A program made the position numbers and the translations under genes. A DNA stretch of 5,006 bases from Acidobacteriota bacterium. GTDB lineage: Bacteria; Acidobacteriota; Polarisedimenticolia; Gp22-AA2. Below are positions 1 to 5,006 of the stretch, one piece after another (position 1 is the first letter of the stretch; each line of letters begins with the position of its first letter). Location: NCBI GenBank assembly GCA_016202915.1, contig JACQNT010000105.1, positions 1-5,006 of the forward strand. The letters run 5' to 3'. The notes under the pieces were generated by a model. It searched no databases and was not told where the DNA came from. It saw only the letters and a program-made list of their open reading frames with translations.

Positions 1-17
1 CCTTCTGGCGTGTTCAC
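1..17 (-). CDS. Possible start of a further downstream gene (five codons visible)
   Basis: A GTG at 17 overlaps the small cytochrome stop as GTGA, the same junction seen at 3221 and 454. It would encode a protein starting M-N-T-P-E that runs off the left edge. No good ribosome binding site precedes it. Alternatively, AGAAGG at bases 1-6 is the ribosome binding site of a gene that starts just beyond the window. Either way the operon may continue. No function can be proposed. Confidence 0.25.
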
Positions 18-454
18 TCGGAGGGCCCGGGGAGCGTTCGAAGGTAGTCGACGATGTTCCGGATCTTCCGTTCGCTGAGGGTGCGGCCCCAGGGGGGCAT
101 CCCGGTGGACATGCCGGCGACCCCGCCGCCGGAACGGATGATGGCCGCCAGATCGTCGTCCGATCTCCCGGTCTGGAAGGCAGGATCGGCCAGATCCCGG
201 GGCTTGGGGTCGAGGTTGTAGGCGTTGAAGCCGTCGCCGTGGCCTTCCCCGCCGTGGCAGGTCGAGCAGTAGTGCCGGTAGAGGGCCCGTCCTTCCCTGG
301 CGTTATAGCCGAGCGCGGGGATCGGCAGGATCGGCGCGGTGGCCGGGGCGGGCTCCTCTCCTGCCGGGTGGGGCCCGGCTCCGGCGCCTTTCGGCCGGCA
401 CCCCGCGCAGGAAAGGAGGGCGACGAGGCAAAGGCAGAGGGACGGGCTCCTCAC
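14..454 (-). CDS. Small class I cytochrome c, probable lipoprotein
   Basis: The protein has 146 aa from a GTG at 454 that overlaps the octahaem stop (GTGA) and has a strong ribosome binding site. The N-terminus (R2, then hydrophobic 5-15) is a signal peptide. Cys16 (LLSC) or Cys19 (CAGC) may be the lipidated residue after signal peptidase II cleavage; LLSC16 fits the lipobox better. A Pro/Ala/Gly-rich flexible linker (about 20-48) leads to one class I domain. It has haem site CSTCH (C63, C66, H67), an NLDPKPRDLADP segment, and Met119 (TGMPPWG) as the likely sixth ligand. The C-terminal helix is NIVDYLRTL. It is probably the mobile or tethered carrier that takes electrons from the octahaem cytochrome to a terminal oxidase or reductase. 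The partner is not in the window. A soluble periplasmic cytochrome c with a cleaved Sec signal is the alternative. Confidence 0.9.
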   Translation of the reverse strand: MRSPSLCLCLVALLSCAGCRPKGAGAGPHPAGEEPAPATAPILPIPALGYNAREGRALYRHYCSTCHGGEGHGDGFNAYNLDPKPRDLADPAFQTGRSDDDLAAIIRSGGGVAGMSTGMPPWGRTLSERKIRNIVDYLRTLPGPSE

Positions 455-2523
455 GGAACTCCCCTCCCGGCGCGAGGGGAACCGGCGCTCCGGCTCGGAT
501 CACCGCTCGCCGCGCGTCCCGCCGCGGGCTTCGGCGCGGGGATCGAGCCGACGTAGGCCGCCAGGTCGCGGGCGTCGGTCTCGTCGAGTCCGTAGTCGGG
601 CTCGCGGACGTCGGCGCGCCAGCGCTGCGGCCCGCGCAACCACCAGAAGATCCATCCCGACCGGAGCCGTTCGCCGGCGCCGTCGAGAAGCGGGCCGTAG
701 TATCCGCCTTTCCCGCCGACCATGTGACAGGCCTGGCAGCCGTAGCGCTCGAAGAAGAGCTTCCGGCCGCGCTCCACCTGATCGGCCGGCGGACCCGCGG
801 GGAAGATCTCGTCCGGGATGCCGTTATCCCGGTACACATTGTCCATGAAGTCGGCCATGAACGCCGCCTCCGCTTCCGGCATCCGGAGCGGGATCATCCG
901 CTCGGCGAGAACGGGCCGGAGGGTGATGGGCAGAAGGAGATAGCGCTTCAGCCAGTCCCTGCGCACCCGGCTTCCCTCGGCTTCCAGGGGAGCGGTGGAG
1001 ATGTCCTCCCCGGCTCCTCCGACCTGATGACAGGACAGGCACCGGTACTCCGACACCAGGACACCGAACCGTCCGGGCGGCGCGTACCGTGGTCGCGGAG
1101 CAGGGTCCCGGAGCCGCTCGGGAACCTCTTCCCGCGGGAGCGACAGCAGGGCGGTGACCAGGGCTCCGACGTCGGCTTCGGTGAAGCCGAAGTCGGGCAT
1201 CTTGAGCCCGTCGCGGAAGGAGCGGGGCTGGGAGACTTTGGCCGCGAGCCACTCCGGGAGGCGGCGCGGCAGGTCGTCGCGTCTTCCGAAGTCCAGGAGC
1301 GAAGCCGGCTTCTCGCCTATCCCGGTGAGGTCCGGCCCCGTCTGGACGGGGTCGCTGCGCCCCGCGATCCGGTGGCAACCCGCGCAGCCGTACTTCTTGT
1401 AGGTCGCCTCGCCGTCCTGGAACGACCTCTGCGCGGGCCGCAACGGCGGCCCGGCGGCCGGAGCGGAGGGGTCGGTGAACTCCTCCATCAGGTATTCGGT
1501 CAGATCCAGCACATCCCGGCGGCTGAAGCGATAGCGGGGCATCCTGGTCGCCGGCTCGAAGGCGTGGGGATTCCCGAGGTAGGCGGCGAGCCACCGCCTG
1601 TTCACCTTGGAGCCGATCCCCGACAGCTCCGGCGCGCTCCCGTTCCCCCTCCCCTCCACGGTGTGACAGGAGATGCAGCGCGACTCCGAGAAAAGGACCT
1701 TGCCGCGCCCTTGATCCCCGCGCGGCGGGTCCTCCTCGGGGCCGAGATCCTGGGACGCGGTCGGAGGCTGGGCCCAGAGGAACTGGACGAGGACATCGAT
1801 CTCATCGTCGGTCAGCCGGAAATCGGGCATCCAGGTCCCGGGCCGCAGGTCGCGCGGAGACTTGAGCCAGGCCCGCAGCCACGCAGGGCTGGTCTTCTGG
1901 CCCAGGCCGCTCAGGTCGGGGGCCTCGCTCCGCCAGTCCTCGTGCCCCGCCACCTTGTGGCATCCGTAGCAGCCGACCCGGCTCATGAGGGCGCGACCGG
2001 CGCTGAGCAGGGAGGCTTCGGGGACCGCGTCCGCCTCATGGCAGCGTCCGCAGGCGGCCTCGGTGTAGCGCACCGGGAGAACGGGAGCATCCCAGTCCGG
2101 CACGAGGCCGTGGGCTTCGTCGCGACCTGTCGCGCGGCCCTGCCCCCCGTGGCAGATGACGCAGCCGAACCTCTGGAAGTCGGCCGGGGTGTGCGGCGTC
2201 CGCGGGTGAAGGCGGAACGGCTGCTGGGCATCCGCCATCTTCGGGTCCTCGACCCCCAGGTGGCACGTGATGCAGCGGTCGACGCGGCCGCCGAAGTCGG
2301 GGATCCAGATCTGCCTGATGCCGGCCGCCTGGGCCCGGGCCCGGCGCACTTCCTGCAGGGAGCCGGCGCGGTGGAACATCAGCTCTCTGAACCGGTCCTG
2401 ATAGCCCCGGTACTCCTGGAAGTAGTCCTTCACGGGCGACACGGCGAGGGCCGCCAGGCAGGCCAGGCTGGAGATCGCGAACCAGAACCAGAGACGATCG
2501 GATGACGGCTCGGGAGGCTCCAT
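451..2523 (-). CDS. Membrane-anchored octahaem c-type cytochrome (trihaem module plus five monohaem domains)
   Basis: The protein has 690 aa from the ATG at 2523, which shares one base with the preceding stop (TGATG). One hydrophobic segment (about 11-28) acts as an uncleaved signal anchor, so the rest is periplasmic. Eight CXXCH haem sites start at C84, C121, C158, C185, C283, C380, C495 and C596. The first three are close together, with extra histidines (H106, H111, H138) that could be second axial ligands. The last five each begin a class I cytochrome c-like domain of about 90-110 residues. Candidate axial Met residues are M232, M328 and M442 (MPDF/MPRY type), and M548 or a neighbour in the seventh haem domain. 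In the eighth, the matching residue is Glu641 (REPDYG). The tail (about 662-690) is Pro/Ala/Gly-rich and low in complexity. It probably replaces cytochrome c1/f as electron acceptor of the Rieske protein and wires electrons outward. It overlaps the next gene by 4 nt. The same frame stays open up to 3276, but that extension is the shadow of the subunit IV-like gene. Confidence 0.93.
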   Translation of the reverse strand: MEPPEPSSDRLWFWFAISSLACLAALAVSPVKDYFQEYRGYQDRFRELMFHRAGSLQEVRRARAQAAGIRQIWIPDFGGRVDRCITCHLGVEDPKMADAQQPFRLHPRTPHTPADFQRFGCVICHGGQGRATGRDEAHGLVPDWDAPVLPVRYTEAACGRCHEADAVPEASLLSAGRALMSRVGCYGCHKVAGHEDWRSEAPDLSGLGQKTSPAWLRAWLKSPRDLRPGTWMPDFRLTDDEIDVLVQFLWAQPPTASQDLGPEEDPPRGDQGRGKVLFSESRCISCHTVEGRGNGSAPELSGIGSKVNRRWLAAYLGNPHAFEPATRMPRYRFSRRDVLDLTEYLMEEFTDPSAPAAGPPLRPAQRSFQDGEATYKKYGCAGCHRIAGRSDPVQTGPDLTGIGEKPASLLDFGRRDDLPRRLPEWLAAKVSQPRSFRDGLKMPDFGFTEADVGALVTALLSLPREEVPERLRDPAPRPRYAPPGRFGVLVSEYRCLSCHQVGGAGEDISTAPLEAEGSRVRRDWLKRYLLLPITLRPVLAERMIPLRMPEAEAAFMADFMDNVYRDNGIPDEIFPAGPPADQVERGRKLFFERYGCQACHMVGGKGGYYGPLLDGAGERLRSGWIFWWLRGPQRWRADVREPDYGLDETDARDLAAYVGSIPAPKPAAGRAASGDPSRSAGSPRAGRGVP
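461..468 (-). promoter_or_regulatory. Shine-Dalgarno site for the small cytochrome c gene
   Basis: GGGAGGGG on the minus strand has its GGAGG core 8 nt before the GTG at 454. It supports the GTG as the true start even though this start overlaps the previous stop. It is among the strongest ribosome binding sites in the window, which may mean the small cytochrome is made in excess over the membrane subunits (inference). Confidence 0.6.
541..1998 (-). other. Five tandem class I cytochrome c-like domains (protein-level repeats)
   Basis: Residues ~176-661 of the octahaem protein repeat one pattern five times: a helix with Gly/Phe, a CXXCH site, a PxLxGxG or similar turn, a Trp-Leu helix, a Met-Pro element, then a hydrophobic C-terminal helix. 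The copies are divergent in sequence and no nucleotide-level repeat is evident, so duplication would be old. The Met-Pro element is clear in copies 1-3, blurred in copy 4 and changed to Glu-Pro in copy 5. Confidence 0.75.
2029..2286 (-). other. Trihaem module of the octahaem cytochrome (residues ~80-165)
   Basis: Three CXXCH sites (CITCH, CVICH, CGRCH) lie within 79 residues, right after the membrane anchor and its Tyr/Phe-rich linker. The context RCITCHLGVEDP, GCVICHGGQG and ACGRCH is unlike the class I domains that follow, which have Met ligands. Four histidines outside the CXXCH sites (H51, H106, H111, H138) could give bis-His coordination and thus low-potential haems. The ligand assignment is inference. 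Confidence 0.7.
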
Positions 2524-3221
2524 CAGAAGATCCCGTCGCGCCAGGGCCAGGTCCAGGTCCAACCGGGCCCGCGGAAGAAGATCCCGATGAGTGTCAGGAT
2601 CGAGGCCACCGCCACGAACCACGTCATGATCCAGTCGGAGAGCGGGACCCGGGACAGCCTTCGCCTCCATGCCCCGGGGCAGCGCGGAACGGCGGGGAGC
2701 GCCAGCAGGGAGAAGATGAGCAGCGTCGGAACGAGGACCGCCCAGACCCGGTACGCGACGAGAAGTACCGATACCGGCGCCGTGACCGCGCCCAGGATCG
2801 CCAGGCTCCGCCTCCAGGGACGCTCGTAGAAGCCGACCGCTTCCACGTTGATCCGGAAGTACGGGATCACGACGACCCCGATGATGGCCAGTGCCGGGAG
2901 GAGGACTCCGGCCACGATCGGCGGGAAGTAGTGCAGAAGTTCCTGAAGCCCGAGGAAGTACCAGGGGGCCTTGGCCGGGTTCGGCGTGTTGGAGGGATCG
3001 GCGATCCCCTCGAGTGGCGCGTCGAAAAGGAGGGAGGCGACGGCAAGGACCACCACGCAGATCTGGATCAGGATCACCTCGCGCACCAGGAGGTGGGGCG
3101 CCGCCATCCGCACTTCCTCGCGGCCCTCCAGGAGCCGGGCCGGGGCCTCGCGCCGGATGAGCGCGATGCGCCTGGGCACCGCCCGCGCGTCGTTGTTCTT
3201 CTCGAGGCGAAACTGACTCAC
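2523..3221 (-). CDS. Cytochrome b, C-terminal (subunit IV-like) protein
   Basis: The protein has 232 aa from a GTG at 3221 that overlaps the cytochrome b stop (GTGA). About five hydrophobic segments are visible, near residues 43-66, 97-120, 139-157, 158-177 and 197-216. That is more than the three of b6f subunit IV (about 160 aa). The segment NPAKAPWYFLGLQELLHY (81-98) is the Qo-site region. It aligns with the PEWY motif but reads A85-P86-W87-Y88, so the Glu is Pro. This form is, from memory, common among menaquinol-type complexes. A Trp-rich RGPGWTWTWPW element sits near the C-terminus (217-227). It pairs with the preceding b6-like protein to complete cytochrome b. Ribosome binding looks weak (GGAAAG region), so translation is probably coupled to the upstream gene. 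A frame open further upstream to 3551 is an Arg/Pro-rich shadow of the cytochrome b gene. Internal Met39 is an alternative start, but the family resemblance seems to begin before it. Confidence 0.9.
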   Translation of the reverse strand: MSQFRLEKNNDARAVPRRIALIRREAPARLLEGREEVRMAAPHLLVREVILIQICVVVLAVASLLFDAPLEGIADPSNTPNPAKAPWYFLGLQELLHYFPPIVAGVLLPALAIIGVVVIPYFRINVEAVGFYERPWRRSLAILGAVTAPVSVLLVAYRVWAVLVPTLLIFSLLALPAVPRCPGAWRRRLSRVPLSDWIMTWFVAVASILTLIGIFFRGPGWTWTWPWRDGIF

Positions 3222-3967
3222 GGAATCTTTCCGGCGTCGGCGCGGCGCAGGCCGGAGGACCCGGCGATCCCCCCATCCTTTCGGACCCGCCAGAGGTGGA
3301 CCGCGACCCCGAGCACCAGGGCGAGGGGGAGGAACACGCAGTGCAGGACGTAGAAGCGCAGCAGGGCGTTCTCGCCGACGATGTTGCCGCCCAGCAGGAG
3401 GAACCGGAAGGCGGGCCCCAGGACCGGCATCGCCTTCACCATGTTGGTTCCGACGGAGACGCCCCAGAAGGCCAGCTGGTCCCAGGGCAGAAGGTAGCCC
3501 GTGTAACTGAGAAGGAGGGTGAGGAGGAGGAGAACCACGCCCACGACCCAATTGAACTCTCGCGGGGGCCGGTAGGCCTTGTGGTAGAAGACCCGCAGCA
3601 TGTGAAAGAAGACGGCGAGGACCATCGCATGGGCCGCCCAGCGGTGCATGTTCCGCAGGAAGACGCCGTTGCTGACGACGAATTGCAGCTCCTTCATATC
3701 GTCGTAGGCCTGCGGGACCGAAGGATGGTAGTAGAGCATCAGCATCAGCCCGGTGATCGTCAGAATGGCGAACAGGGTGAGGGAGATCCCTCCGAGGTAA
3801 TAGGTGCTGGAGATCTCGAGCGAGCGCCGCCGTACCTTGGCCGAGTGCAGGTGGAGGAAGATATTCTCCATCACCAGCATCACACGGTTCCGGTTGGTGC
3901 CGCGGACGCCGTGGCGCACGACGGATCGCCAGAGCCGGTTCTCGGTGAGGGCCCTCAGGACATCCAT
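3218..3967 (-). CDS. Cytochrome b, N-terminal (b6-type) subunit
   Basis: The protein has 249 aa, against about 215 for plastid/cyanobacterial b6. The extra length is a polar N-terminus and a short C-terminal tail. Four membrane segments lie at roughly residues 57-80, 110-128, 139-160 and 203-225. Haem ligands are H108 and H122 in helix B (H-x13-H) and H209 and H224 in helix D (H-x14-H). The 14-residue spacing in helix D is the b6f/Gram-positive pattern rather than the mitochondrial one. The segments HRWAAH, GYLLPWDQLAFWG and RFYVLH match the family well. The position equivalent to b6 Cys35, which binds haem cn covalently, is Tyr57 (context TYYLGG). It holds haems bL and bH and, with the next protein, the Qo and Qi sites. 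The ATG lies 9 nt after the Rieske stop, with a weak GAGG 7 nt upstream. The stop overlaps the GTG of the next gene by 4 nt (GTGA). Confidence 0.95.
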   Translation of the reverse strand: MDVLRALTENRLWRSVVRHGVRGTNRNRVMLVMENIFLHLHSAKVRRRSLEISSTYYLGGISLTLFAILTITGLMLMLYYHPSVPQAYDDMKELQFVVSNGVFLRNMHRWAAHAMVLAVFFHMLRVFYHKAYRPPREFNWVVGVVLLLLTLLLSYTGYLLPWDQLAFWGVSVGTNMVKAMPVLGPAFRFLLLGGNIVGENALLRFYVLHCVFLPLALVLGVAVHLWRVRKDGGIAGSSGLRRADAGKIP

Positions 3968-3976
3968 GGCTGCGCC

Positions 3977-4456
3977 TCAGAACTTGAAGACCGTCCCCTG
4001 CGGGACTTCCGCCGCCGTGTCCACGATGATCTCCCCTTTCTCCGACAGCGCCATCTGCAGCCAGCGCAGGGGGCCGGGCGCCGGCCCGGACTGGACGTCG
4101 CCGTCCAGCGTGAACCGGCTGCCATGGCAGGGGCAGGCGATGAGGTTGACGTCGGGATCGCGACGGGTGATGCAGCCCAGGTGGGTGCAGACGGAGGACA
4201 GGGCCCGGAACCCGTCCGGCAGGCGGATCACGAAGGCCCGGTAGGCCGGGAAATCGAGGACCGCTCCCGGGCCGATGGCGTCGGGCGGCCCGACGGTGAA
4301 GGTCGTGGCGGGCTCGAAGAGGACGCGCGGTCGCAGGAAGTCGGCTGAGACAGCGGCCGCCCCGCCCGTGGCCAGCGCGCAGGCCGAGAGCCCCGCCGCC
4401 TGGCAGAAGCCGCGTCGCGTCACCGTCCCCTCCCGCCGATCCTCACCTTCTTTCAT
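3977..4456 (-). CDS. Rieske [2Fe-2S] iron-sulfur protein of a bc/b6f-type complex
   Basis: The protein has 159 aa from the ATG at 4456. A twin-arginine motif, TRRGF (R14, R15), precedes a small Ala/Gly-rich hydrophobic stretch (about residues 21-37). This is a Tat signal anchor, as expected for Rieske proteins that are folded with their cluster before export. The two cluster boxes are intact: CTHLGC (C90, H92, C95) and CPCHGS (C108, C110, H111). C90, H92, C108 and H111 would bind the cluster, and C95-C110 would form the disulfide. The residue two after the Ser of box 2 is Phe (F115); many high-potential Rieske proteins have Tyr there. The SGPAPGPL segment (123-130) matches the proline-rich end of the cluster-binding fold. 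It takes one electron from quinol at the Qo site and passes it to a c-type haem. It lies between the ferredoxin-domain gene (14-nt overlap) and cytochrome b (9-nt gap). A frame open upstream to 4888 is not used, since it shadows the ferredoxin gene. Confidence 0.95.
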   Translation of the reverse strand: MKEGEDRREGTVTRRGFCQAAGLSACALATGGAAAVSADFLRPRVLFEPATTFTVGPPDAIGPGAVLDFPAYRAFVIRLPDGFRALSSVCTHLGCITRRDPDVNLIACPCHGSRFTLDGDVQSGPAPGPLRWLQMALSEKGEIIVDTAAEVPQGTVFKF

Positions 4457-5006
4457 GAGACGGCTCCTCCAGAATGAACTGCTCCATCGTGATGGTCCCG
4501 GCGGGGCAGCGCTCGGCGCAAAGACCGCACCGGATGCAGACCGTCTCGTCCTTGACCAGGACGGTCCCCGCCGCGCCGCCTCCCTCGAAGAGGATCGCGG
4601 CGGCCTCGCCGTACTCGGCCAGCGCGGCCTCGCGCAGAGCCGGGTCGGCCTCAACCTCCGAAACCGGGACGAACTCGATGCACCTCTCCGGGCAGACGTC
4701 GGCGCAGGCGCCGCAGAGGATGCACTCGGTGCCCAGCTCCGGGTCCTCACGGAAGACGGTGTTGACCCAGCAGCGCAGGCAGCGCGACCCCTCGAGGCGG
4801 GCCGTTTCCTCGGGAAAGCACTGCTCGATCTCCGCGATGCCGATCCGGCGGTCGATCGGAAGGACGGGAGGCCTCTGCCGCGGAACACCCTCGTAATCGG
4901 GGACCCGCGTGTACTGCGGGAGGGGCTGGAGGACCACGCTCAGCGGCTCGGGCGCGGCCGGGAGGCCACGCAGGAAGGCGTGAATCGAGGCGGCGGCCTT
5001 GCGGCC
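4443..5006 (-). CDS. C-terminal part of probable FAD-dependent pyridine nucleotide oxidoreductase with 2x[4Fe-4S] ferredoxin domain (5' end outside window)
   Basis: The frame is open to the right edge (187 codons visible plus the stop), so the gene is partial. A GTG at 4937 could be called as a start and would give 164 aa. However, the 23 residues before it begin GRKAAASIHAFLRG, which resembles the last helix of GltD/NfnB-type FAD oxidoreductases, so I read it as a fusion tail. Numbering from the edge, a CLRC pair (C76, C79) in an RCLRCWVNTVF context is followed by a first [4Fe-4S] motif, C95-x2-C98-x2-C101-x3-C105-P. An Ala/Glu-rich spacer of about 50 residues follows, then a second motif, C157-x2-C160-x2-C163-x3-C167-P. 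This is a bacterial dicluster ferredoxin fold. No membrane segment is seen, so the visible part is probably cytoplasmic. It overlaps the Rieske gene by 14 nt, which points to a shared complex or pathway. Likely role: electron exchange between NAD(P)H or ferredoxin and the cytochrome b module (inference). The FAD and NAD(P) domains are not visible here; a stand-alone ferredoxin remains possible. Confidence 0.8.
   Translation of the reverse strand, partial: GRKAAASIHAFLRGLPAAPEPLSVVLQPLPQYTRVPDYEGVPRQRPPVLPIDRRIGIAEIEQCFPEETARLEGSRCLRCWVNTVFREDPELGTECILCGACADVCPERCIEFVPVSEVEADPALREAALAEYGEAAAILFEGGGAAGTVLVKDETVCIRCGLCAERCPAGTITMEQFILEEPSHERR
4464..4470 (-). promoter_or_regulatory. Shine-Dalgarno site for the Rieske gene
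   Basis: GGAGGAG on the minus strand lies 7 nt before the ATG at 4456, inside the end of the ferredoxin-domain gene. It supports the ATG as the Rieske start. A second purine-rich run (GGGAGGGG) precedes an in-frame GTG at 4423, which would also keep the twin-arginine motif, so the start is not fully fixed. Confidence 0.6.

Noticed and set aside
724..2505. 593-codon open frame on the plus strand
   Set aside because: It lies wholly antisense to the octahaem cytochrome, whose CXXCH sites and domains are unmistakable. Its translation has no recognisable domain and reads as Arg/Gly/Pro/Ala-rich, as expected for the opposite strand of a high-GC gene.
451..2523. Octahaem hydroxylamine oxidoreductase or octahaem nitrite/tetrathionate reductase family
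   Set aside because: The eight haem sites are spread over class I domains with Met-Pro elements, not packed as in HAO. No CXXCK catalytic haem site is present.
2524..3276. N-terminal extension of the octahaem frame to 941 codons
   Set aside because: The extra 251 codons overlap the subunit IV-like gene in another frame and are Pro/Arg/Gly-rich without a fold. The ATG at 2523 is followed at once by a membrane anchor and forms a TGATG junction.
3222..3551. N-terminal extension of the subunit IV-like frame
   Set aside because: It is a shadow of cytochrome b helices with an Arg/Pro-rich translation; the GTG at 3221 makes a standard coupled start.
2502..4348. Plus-strand open frames at 2502-3353 and 3296-4348
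   Set aside because: Their translations are rich in Asp/Glu/Arg/Gly/His with no hydrophobic core and lie antisense to the membrane cytochrome genes; they are codon-bias artefacts.
4457..4888. N-terminal extension of the Rieske frame to 303 codons
   Set aside because: It overlaps the ferredoxin-domain gene, is Arg/Ser/Ala-rich, and would bury the twin-arginine signal in the middle of the protein. The ATG at 4456 has a good ribosome binding site.
4443..4937. Stand-alone 164-aa ferredoxin starting at the GTG at 4937
   Set aside because: It cannot be excluded, but the frame is open to the edge, the residues before it look like an oxidoreductase C-terminal helix, and no clear ribosome binding site precedes the GTG. 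The partial fusion reading is preferred.

Overview
The window is a single, gap-free block of six genes, all read from the minus strand (transcription runs from high to low coordinates). Together they encode a bc/b6f-type quinol:cytochrome c oxidoreductase with unusual partners. In order of transcription: (1) the C-terminal part of a ferredoxin-domain protein whose open frame runs off the right edge and looks like the tail of a GltD/NfnB-type FAD pyridine-nucleotide oxidoreductase; (2) a Tat-exported Rieske iron-sulfur protein; (3) a b6-type cytochrome b N-terminal half; (4) a cytochrome b C-terminal half (subunit IV-like); (5) a membrane-anchored octahaem c-type cytochrome; (6) a small monohaem cytochrome c, probably a lipoprotein. 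All junctions are overlapping or nearly so (14, -9, 4, 1 and 4 nt), so promoter and terminator must lie outside the window. There is no non-coding stretch longer than 13 bases. No RNA gene, mobile element, CRISPR array or nucleotide repeat was seen.

How the parts fit together: quinol would be oxidised at the Qo site formed by the Rieske protein and the split cytochrome b. One electron passes through the Rieske cluster to the haem c proteins (octahaem protein, then the small cytochrome c) on the outer side of the membrane. The other passes through haems bL and bH towards the cytoplasmic side. The Fe-S/FAD protein lacks any export signal in the visible part and would sit on the cytoplasmic side, where it could exchange electrons with NAD(P)H or ferredoxin. 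That coupling is an inference from gene order only.

Organism: base composition is very high in G+C, with strong G/C at third codon positions, which also creates many long spurious open frames on both strands. The combination of split b6/IV cytochrome b, a fused multihaem c cytochrome and a GltD-like ferredoxin subunit recalls bc-complex operons of deep-branching Gram-negative phyla such as Acidobacteriota, Planctomycetota (including anammox) and related metagenome lineages. I cannot assign the phylum from this window alone. The Tat and lipoprotein signals fit a Gram-negative envelope.

The most distinctive points are: the FAD/Fe-S subunit linked to a bc complex; the 3+5 haem architecture of the octahaem protein; a last haem domain in which the usual axial Met position is Glu; the absence of the cysteine that binds haem cn in b6; and loss of the Glu of the PEWY motif in the subunit IV-like protein.
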